From Psychrobacter piscatorii (GTDB lineage: Bacteria > Pseudomonadota > Gammaproteobacteria > Pseudomonadales > Moraxellaceae): 64,000 bases of DNA. The notes below the pieces were generated by a model, which saw nothing but the letters and a program-made list of their open reading frames with translations, was not told the origin of the DNA and did not search any database. The translations under genes and the position numbers were made by a program. The DNA lies in assembly GCF_001444505.1 (NCBI RefSeq), contig NZ_LNDJ01000074.1:20007-84006 (forward strand), in the 5' to 3' direction. Shown here in pieces: positions 59,225 through 64,000 of this stretch. Numbering within the stretch: position 1 is the stretch's first letter; the number at the start of each line of letters is the position of its first letter.

Positions 59225-60349
59225 AAAGTCGTCAAAATCACTGTCTGATAAGTCAGAGTCAATCTGACCGACCAAGTACGAGCTAATCTCGGTCTCTTGC
59301 GGTGCGACCTGCACATTATCAGACGACAACCACGTGTTGATCCATGGGATTGGGTTTGATTTTGAGTTCGGGAACGCCGCTGGCAAGCCGACGGTTTCCA
59401 TACGCAAGTTGGTGATGTATTCGATATATTGGCATAGAATGTCTTCGTTGAGACCGATCATCGAGCCATCTTTGAACAGATAGCCTGCCCATTCTTTTTC
59501 TTGCTCAGCCGCCTTACGGAATATCTCGATACTTTCATCGAAACATTCGGCGGCAATTTCGACCATCTCAGGATCGTCACGACCATTACGCATCAGGTTC
59601 AGCATGTGCTGCGTACCTGTCAAATGCAGCGCTTCGTCACGAGCAATGAGTTTGATGATTTTGGCATTGCCTTCCATCAATTTGCGCTCAGCAAAGGCAA
59701 ACGAGCAGGCAAAAGACACATAGAAACGAATCGCTTCTAGGACGTTGACCGCCATGATGCATAGATACATTTGCTTTTTCAGCGATCGCAAATCAACGGT
59801 CACTTCCTCACCATTGATATTATGCGTACCTGGACCGTACAGGCTATATAGCTGTGAGTTGCGATACAGCTCATCATAGTACTGAGCGATATCAGAGGCG
59901 CGGCCTAAGATGTGCTCGTTTTGCATAATATCATCAAAGATAATGTTTGGGTCATTGACGATATTACGAATGATATGGGTATAGCTGCGTGAGTGAATGG
60001 TCTCGCTAAATGACCATGTCTCAATCCACGTCTCAAGCTCAGGGATAGACACTAGCGGCAGTAGCACCACGTTTGGACTACGACCTTGAATAGAGTCGAG
60101 TAGGGTCTGGTACTTGAGGTTGCTCAAAAATATATGCTGCTCATGCGAGGACAGATTGCTAAAGTCGATACGATCGCGTGATACATCGACTTCTTCTGGA
60201 CGCCAAAAGAACGACAGCTGCTTTTCAATCAATTGCTCAAAGATAGGGTGCTTTTGTTGGTCATAGCGCGCCACGTTGACGGGCTGACCAAAGAACATCG
60301 GCTCTTTTAGCGCATTGTTTGGCGTTTGAGAAAAAATCGAGTAAGTCAT
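59216..60349 (-). CDS. nrdB: Ribonucleotide reductase class Ia, beta subunit
   Basis: The radical-generating subunit that supplies the tyrosyl radical for dNTP synthesis. The sequence is very close to E. coli Nrd[41 protein letters not shown] with iron-binding Glu and His and the radical Tyr region, and [17 protein letters not shown] with further ligands. The C-terminal tail DSDFDDFEL, which docks on NrdA, is intact. yfaE follows downstream. No nrdA lies immediately upstream; instead a toxin-antitoxin set does. Confidence 0.96.
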   Translation of the reverse strand: MTYSIFSQTPNNALKEPMFFGQPVNVARYDQQKHPIFEQLIEKQLSFFWRPEEVDVSRDRIDFSNLSSHEQHIFLSNLKYQTLLDSIQGRSPNVVLLPLVSIPELETWIETWSFSETIHSRSYTHIIRNIVNDPNIIFDDIMQNEHILGRASDIAQYYDELYRNSQLYSLYGPGTHNINGEEVTVDLRSLKKQMYLCIMAVNVLEAIRFYVSFACSFAFAERKLMEGNAKIIKLIARDEALHLTGTQHMLNLMRNGRDDPEMVEIAAECFDESIEIFRKAAEQEKEWAGYLFKDGSMIGLNEDILCQYIEYITNLRMETVGLPAAFPNSKSNPIPWINTWLSSDNVQVAPQETEISSYLVGQIDSDLSDSDFDDFEL

Positions 60350-60430
60350 GGGACTGCCTTTATCATTGATATGGTTATAAATTTGATTGGATGTGATTAT
60401 GTTATAAATTTTGTTTAATGGCTTTTTAAG

Positions 60431-60802
60431 TTAAAGGTTCTCTAACGATATCTGTGATGACTCTTGTCCATCGTTCATATAGGCTTTGAATATCTCGCTC
60501 AGTTCACTATCATCAAGTGCTTCTAATTCATCAAGTGCGCTTTTGCGTAGGGTACTCACATCCGACTCTTCCGCTGCTATTTTTGTGTCTTTTTTAGCAG
60601 CTCTCGATGCTGGTTTTTTGGCTGCTTTTGCCACGCTTTTTTTGGTGACGGCTGCCTTTGGTGCTTCATCCATCTCTAACTGCTGACGCACCGCTGCAAT
60701 ATCAACCTCGACTTGTACGATATGCGAGCCACCATCGTTTAGGTCTGAAAATACGTTTGGGATAAACAAACCACCGTCTTTGATGATTGCGGTATAGTGC
60801 AC
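60431..60802 (-). CDS. Third gene of the relE operon, with a RelB-like tail
   Basis: A 123-residue protein with three parts. The N-terminus (1-35), with YTAIIKDGGLFIPNVFSDL, is a short beta-rich segment recalling the small antitoxin-like DUF104 fold. A Lys/Ala-rich linker (about 48-75, KKPASRAAKK) follows, then a helical C-terminus. The last 32 residues align end to end with the tail of the antitoxin two genes upstream: both have EA[LM]DD, then LS, then A-x-MNDGQ, and end with L-x-x-L; I count 14 identities in 32. GTG 60802 has GGAGG only four bases before it; an ATG two bases upstream is out of frame. It starts 37 bases after relE. It probably binds RelE. Confidence 0.7.
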   Translation of the reverse strand: MHYTAIIKDGGLFIPNVFSDLNDGGSHIVQVEVDIAAVRQQLEMDEAPKAAVTKKSVAKAAKKPASRAAKKDTKIAAEESDVSTLRKSALDELEALDDSELSEIFKAYMNDGQESSQISLENL

Positions 60803-60806
60803 ATGA

Positions 60807-60811
60807 CCTCC
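60807..60811 (-). promoter_or_regulatory. Strong, close Shine-Dalgarno of the third gene
   Basis: GGAGG lies four bases before GTG 60802, an unusually short spacing. Confidence 0.6.
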
Positions 60812-60838
60812 GTCGTTTTAGTTATTTCTAAGTTTTCA

Positions 60839-61126
60839 TTATGGTTGACGCGTCGCCAGACTGTCATATACCTTGTTGTTTTCTCTTTTACCGACTGCCA
60901 ATACATAAACCACCACCACGTCATCTTTGACGGTATATACCAAACGATACCCTAGGGTGCGTAATTTAATTTTATAAGTATCTGTATGTCCAGAGAGTTT
61001 TGACGCAGGCACATGAGGATTGGATAGTCGCTGCTGTAATTTTTTCTTAAATTGCTGCTGGATACTTGGCGCTATCTTTTTCCATTCTTTTAACGCTAAC
61101 GGGTGAAACTCAAGACTATAAGTCAT
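60839..61126 (-). CDS. relE: RelE family mRNA interferase toxin
   Basis: A 95-residue ribosome-dependent mRNA-cleaving toxin of the RelE superfamily. It has the RelE layout: a helical start LEFHPLALKEWKKIAPSIQQ, LQQRLSNPHVPASKLSGH, then the catalytic sheet YKIKLRTLGYRLVYTV and VVVYVLAVGKRENNKVY, with the Arg and Lys used by E. coli RelE. Its start overlaps the antitoxin gene's end by 11 bases, the usual sign of coupled translation. A third gene with an antitoxin-like tail follows. Confidence 0.9.
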   Translation of the reverse strand: MTYSLEFHPLALKEWKKIAPSIQQQFKKKLQQRLSNPHVPASKLSGHTDTYKIKLRTLGYRLVYTVKDDVVVVYVLAVGKRENNKVYDSLATRQP

Positions 61127-61367
61127 CTAACGTGACCTTGATAGGCGCTTGCCCATCATTCATCCGTGCGTTTACGGTTTGGCTGAGTGCCACATCGTCC
61201 ATCGCTTCCATCATACGCTCGTACATGTCTGTGGAAACCAAGTACGCCACGGGTTTGTTGTGGTTTAAAATCGCAATCGACTCACCATCTGACTGTTTGA
61301 TCAAGGCAGAAGGATTGTTTTTTAGCTCTGAGATACTGGCTGTCTGTGTCGCAAATATCGGTTGCAT
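61116..61367 (-). CDS. Phd/YefM-type antitoxin with a RelB-like tail
   Basis: An 83-residue antitoxin. The N-terminal part is of the Phd/YefM type (ISELKNNPSALIKQSDGESI, then VAYLVSTDMYERM), which binds operator DNA as a dimer. The C-terminal tail (VNARMNDGQAPIKVTLDDL) resembles the E. coli RelB tail that wraps RelE, which ends VTLDEL. I start it at 61367, where GGAG stands eight bases upstream; the frame is open to 61418. It should neutralise RelE and repress the operon. Confidence 0.87.
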   Translation of the reverse strand: MQPIFATQTASISELKNNPSALIKQSDGESIAILNHNKPVAYLVSTDMYERMMEAMDDVALSQTVNARMNDGQAPIKVTLDDL

Positions 61368-61426
61368 GACCCATTCTCCATTAAAATTACACTCTAAATA
61401 TAGGGCTGATTTTAGCACGAAAATTA

Positions 61427-61657
61427 GGTCTTACTTGTTACTGTGTTAAATTTAAATATTTGCGGTAGCCAATCCCCCCCTATCGCTTGTATCTGCTTAG
61501 CCGCTGGCGTGCAGTCTATTGTGTCTGACCGCATTCCTGTTGTCTCGATACTACGTTCAGTCACAGACTGCATCGGCATCGTCGTCAGCAGGATACCGCT
61601 ATAGTCGGGGCTAAAAAGCCTTTTTGAAGCAAAGTTAGTCAATTCTTTTAAAAATAT
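61427..61657. other. Junction between TA operon and E1-JAB set
   Basis: An open frame of 72 codons on the minus strand (61642-61424) starts with TTG, lacks a ribosome binding site and shows no family features, so I do not call it a gene. The base composition shifts here from ordinary to AT-rich. The region probably holds the TA promoter and may be an island junction. Confidence 0.4.
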
Positions 61658-62488
61658 TTAAAGTTCTTTATCGATCTCTTCACCGATTACATTGAGATAA
61701 GCTTGCAAATCAATAGCTGGAATAGTTCCTATAGCTTGCTGAAGATATTGAGTTAATTGCATAAAGAAAGTAATTAAAGAGTTTTCAGGTCGACTAAAAT
61801 GTAATTCTTTGAACTCTCTTTTTTCATAGTACTCATTTATTCGTTTAATAAAATCAAGCTCTTCAGTGTTTTCTTCACCATTATAATCAACAAAGAAGCT
61901 GCCATAATCTACAACGCAACCTAAATCAATACCTTGAAGGTTGACCAAACTTTTAATATGCTTCTCGATTGTTTTATTATTACGATTATCATAGGTATTA
62001 GTAGTAGCTAGAATACCGCCTAGAATTTTAGTTAGTGGTCTACGTGGAACAGGTTTTCCTGAATTAATCATTGATGTAGAGGTACGAGTCAAGCGTCGAA
62101 CACTTTCAATCTTCTCGCCTGCGTAAGTTATATAGTTCCCTGAACCTTTAATGCTTCCTCTGATGTCTGGTTTAACTTCAAAAACTGCATATACGCCTTC
62201 AGCAGGAACATAATGGAAACCATTTTGTGTAAAGATGAATGGAGTAAAGTAGTTATCATAGATAACAACATCAATCTGATGGCTTGTATTGCCTTTATGG
62301 TCTATGACAATTGCTTTATCTATACTATAACGATTAGGTAAGTAACTTCTCAACCATTCAATCCATGCATTCTCTAACGAATCACCTTTTGAACCAGGAT
62401 GCTGTATAAAATCTCTGTTAGTACTTAGTTGAGCAGACATCTGTTTCTGCATACTGGCAAATAATTCTGGTAATGGTATGTTATTCAT
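61658..62488 (-). CDS. DUF6602-type protein, predicted PD-(D/E)xK nuclease
   Basis: A 276-residue protein. The N-terminal region has HPGSKGDSLENAWIEWLRSY and LPNRY, then QIDVVIYD and VYAVFEVKPDI: a Glu (39), a metal-binding Asp (73) and an E-x-K (104-106), the order expected for PD-(D/E)xK nucleases, and a good match to the DUF6602 pattern as I recall it. The C-terminal half is helical. ATG 62488 overlaps the JAB gene's last codons (ATG GAATAA arrangement, eight bases), so it is translationally coupled. It is a plausible effector of the E1-JAB set. Activity is not proven. Confidence 0.75.
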   Translation of the reverse strand: MNNIPLPELFASMQKQMSAQLSTNRDFIQHPGSKGDSLENAWIEWLRSYLPNRYSIDKAIVIDHKGNTSHQIDVVIYDNYFTPFIFTQNGFHYVPAEGVYAVFEVKPDIRGSIKGSGNYITYAGEKIESVRRLTRTSTSMINSGKPVPRRPLTKILGGILATTNTYDNRNNKTIEKHIKSLVNLQGIDLGCVVDYGSFFVDYNGEENTEELDFIKRINEYYEKREFKELHFSRPENSLITFFMQLTQYLQQAIGTIPAIDLQAYLNVIGEEIDKEL

Positions 62489-62945
62489 ACAATTCCAACC
62501 TTTCATTATTTAATATAAAAAAATTAAAATCCTTCAAACTATCGCTAGTAATACTCAAAATAAGTAAGATAGGATTGTCAATTTTCACGTTTTTCTCACG
62601 AGCAATGCTAATCATTGCACTTAAATCTGTTGAGCTATACCATGCTTCACCATCTGGATGAGTATGCCACTCACCAACATAGTAGAGTCCTTTGTTTATA
62701 AATAACTTTTCAAATTCGGATTTCAAATAGTTAGATTCTCTAGTAAACTCAACTCGACTACTCTTAAAAATCTCTGCTGTAATTGATTGTTCAATATACA
62801 AGGTTTTAAAATCATTAGAATATTTACCAATCAGAAAACCACCATACTCTTTAGGGTAGTGCACACAGCTTGACTGATAAATACTTTCTAACAAGCTATC
62901 TTCGACTACTAATTTTAAATTCTTGTAGTGTTTGGTAATAGTCAA
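62481..62945 (-). CDS. JAMM/JAB (Mov34/MPN) isopeptidase
   Basis: A 154-residue zinc isopeptidase of the JAB family. It has the complete JAMM set: Glu33 in KEYGGFLIG and H94-x-H96-P followed by SxxD (S104, D107) in GEWHTHPDGEAWYSSTDL. In ubiquitin-like systems these enzymes process the modifier's C-terminus or remove it from targets; CBASS Cap3 is of this kind. No Met lies near the N-terminus. The frame starts with TTG 62945, which overlaps the E1 gene's TGA by four bases. It is thus coupled to E1 upstream and the DUF6602 gene downstream. Confidence 0.88.
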   Translation of the reverse strand: MTITKHYKNLKLVVEDSLLESIYQSSCVHYPKEYGGFLIGKYSNDFKTLYIEQSITAEIFKSSRVEFTRESNYLKSEFEKLFINKGLYYVGEWHTHPDGEAWYSSTDLSAMISIAREKNVKIDNPILLILSITSDSLKDFNFFILNNERLELYE

Positions 62946-64000
62946 AACTTACTCACTTTCAAAGACTCATAATTATCATCATGATTGATTACAAAGCTAT
63001 TTAGCTGTTCGTTACTAATCATAATATTGATATGTTTTAATGCAAACTGTATAAGTGTAGAGATGTCATTATAAGAAGCTTTAAAAGTTGGACTCCAACA
63101 ACCTATAGGATTGTATAAATCTTCAACATCATTTTCTAAAATATTATCAAACTGATGTCTAACGAATTTATAAGTATTTGGTGATACGCCACAAACGAGT
63201 GATTGAGCATGATTAGTGATAGATAAGTTAATAATATCAGCTGTGACATTAAGATTATCCAAAATATACATCAAGTCATCGTCAGTGGAACAGTCAAATA
63301 TATAATCATAATTCGAGAGTATAGTTTCAATACCAGCTGCAAGCTCTCTAGCATAAGCTTCGATCTTAATATATTGTGTTAAAGAGCCTTGAATGATATT
63401 TACATCGATAAAAGGTGATATGTTATAAAGTAAAGAGCGTAGTTCATCTACCTTATTGGCATAAGCATATATAAACTCATATTCTGAACGACAAATATTC
63501 TCAGGCTTTTTGATATCATAATCAGCTAATGATATGTATCTACAGCCACATCTTGTTAGAGTCTTAGCAACATTACTTCCTACCGCACCTACACCAATAA
63601 TTAATATTTTTGAATTAGTTAACCTTTCATTAAATGAGCCACGACCAAAAAAATATGAGTAAGATGAGTTATTGGTTATTGCCCATGTAATACTCTTGTT
63701 TCTTAGTTTATAAACATACCTACCATTTATATCAGTTGATCCTTCAAAGATATTTTCATCAATGTTAATCAAAGCTACTTGCCAATGTATAGTTCTATCT
63801 TTTGTATGAAAACCTATAAATAAGGGCAGTGGCAACTTACTATTATGCGTACTTCTTATACCAATCATATATCTAGAAAGGTATTGTAAAAACTCTTGAT
63901 CAATTAAATCTTCAAAGTTGTTCCAATTATCAAAAGAAAATCGCTCATTGATAGCTGGAGCATTCTTTATGAAAATATACAACCCTTGCTCGCTTTGATT
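62942..64000 (-). CDS. ThiF/E1-like activating enzyme, N-terminus beyond the window
   Basis: A ubiquitin-activating-type adenylyltransferase, partial: the frame stays open to position 64000. From the TTG at 63982 one reads 346 residues. About 120 residues of unassigned domain come first. The E1 fold follows: IIGVGAVGSNVAKT (128-141), the acidic D154-x-D156, N162 and R165 in ENICRSEY, the Lys of YANKVDELRS (177), and DCSTDDD (230-236). GCWSPTF (294-300) holds a candidate catalytic Cys295. The E1 core plus the JAB neighbour resembles CBASS Cap2-Cap3. An E2 domain, if present, must lie upstream of the window edge. Confidence 0.85.
   Translation of the reverse strand, partial: NQSEQGLYIFIKNAPAINERFSFDNWNNFEDLIDQEFLQYLSRYMIGIRSTHNSKLPLPLFIGFHTKDRTIHWQVALINIDENIFEGSTDINGRYVYKLRNKSITWAITNNSSYSYFFGRGSFNERLTNSKILIIGVGAVGSNVAKTLTRCGCRYISLADYDIKKPENICRSEYEFIYAYANKVDELRSLLYNISPFIDVNIIQGSLTQYIKIEAYARELAAGIETILSNYDYIFDCSTDDDLMYILDNLNVTADIINLSITNHAQSLVCGVSPNTYKFVRHQFDNILENDVEDLYNPIGCWSPTFKASYNDISTLIQFALKHINIMISNEQLNSFVINHDDNYESLKVSKF

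Noticed and set aside
60739..60924. 61-codon frame over the relE / third gene boundary
   Set aside because: It is out of frame with both real genes and has only the nearby out-of-frame ATG; a shadow.
61424..61642. 72-codon open frame between the TA operon and the DUF6602 gene
   Set aside because: TTG start, no ribosome binding site and no recognisable family; kept only as a junction remark.
1..64000. tRNA or rRNA genes
   Set aside because: I looked through the gaps for cloverleaf-type ends and TpsiC-like motifs and saw none; a covariance search would settle it.

Overview
The window looks like chromosomal DNA of a Moraxellaceae gammaproteobacterium, most probably Psychrobacter. This rests on the overall gene set and on the proteins' low-complexity Asn/Ser/Asp-rich extensions. 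Specific pointers are the scattered gspL-gspM pair, the Trx-MsrA-MsrB lipoprotein, an NrdB very close to the enterobacterial class Ia type, and a FabG4-like long reductase next to a MaoC hydratase. The organism is inferred from the sequence alone. I see no rRNA, tRNA, CRISPR array or intact insertion sequence.

From 1 to about 15.4 kb lie lipid genes (long FabG, MaoC), a phosphatase-like protein, a serine hydrolase, a CPA1 antiporter, ilvD, a HIT protein, a BCCT transporter, dusB, a broken DUF1622 gene (13840-14237, minus strand) and an SDR. From 15.6 to 17.3 kb is a small accessory stretch: two AT-rich orphan genes that resemble immunity proteins, a possible toxin-tail remnant, and a tail-anchored protein. 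From 17.4 to 35 kb are housekeeping and stress genes: ppa, lipB, an aldehyde dehydrogenase, a glycine-betaine-type ABC system (binding protein and permease fused, plus ATPase), msrAB, pncB, xseA/xseB, an alpha/beta hydrolase, zapE, a nitroreductase, gpsA and sixA. From 35 to 48 kb are gspL-gspM, pyrD, cvpA, purF, azlCD, a MATE pump and secF-secD-yajC. From 48 to 60.4 kb are a DUF21/CBS protein, a seven-LysM MltD-like transglycosylase, an MltF-like transglycosylase, a Nif3-like protein, a DegS/AlgW-like protease and yfaE-nrdB.

The right end (60.4-64 kb, all minus strand) is the most interesting part. A toxin-antitoxin operon encodes a Phd/YefM-type antitoxin whose C-terminal tail is RelB-like, a RelE toxin, and a third protein. 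The third protein joins an unrelated N-terminal domain and a Lys/Ala-rich linker to a second copy of the same RelE-binding-type tail. Upstream of it, in visibly AT-richer DNA, is a tightly coupled three-gene set: a ubiquitin-activating E1-like ThiF protein (cut by the window edge), a JAMM/JAB isopeptidase, and a DUF6602-type protein with a PD-(D/E)xK-like nuclease pattern. E1 and JAB together recall the ubiquitin-like conjugation parts of type II CBASS and Bil antiphage systems, but the visible partner is a putative nuclease. I regard this as the candidate undescribed defence system; its remaining genes should lie beyond position 64000.

Most transcription units end in clear intrinsic terminators, listed individually. 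Two genes (nrdB and a small lipoprotein gene) carry short tandem repeats that begin in their last codons and repeat the stop codon several times.
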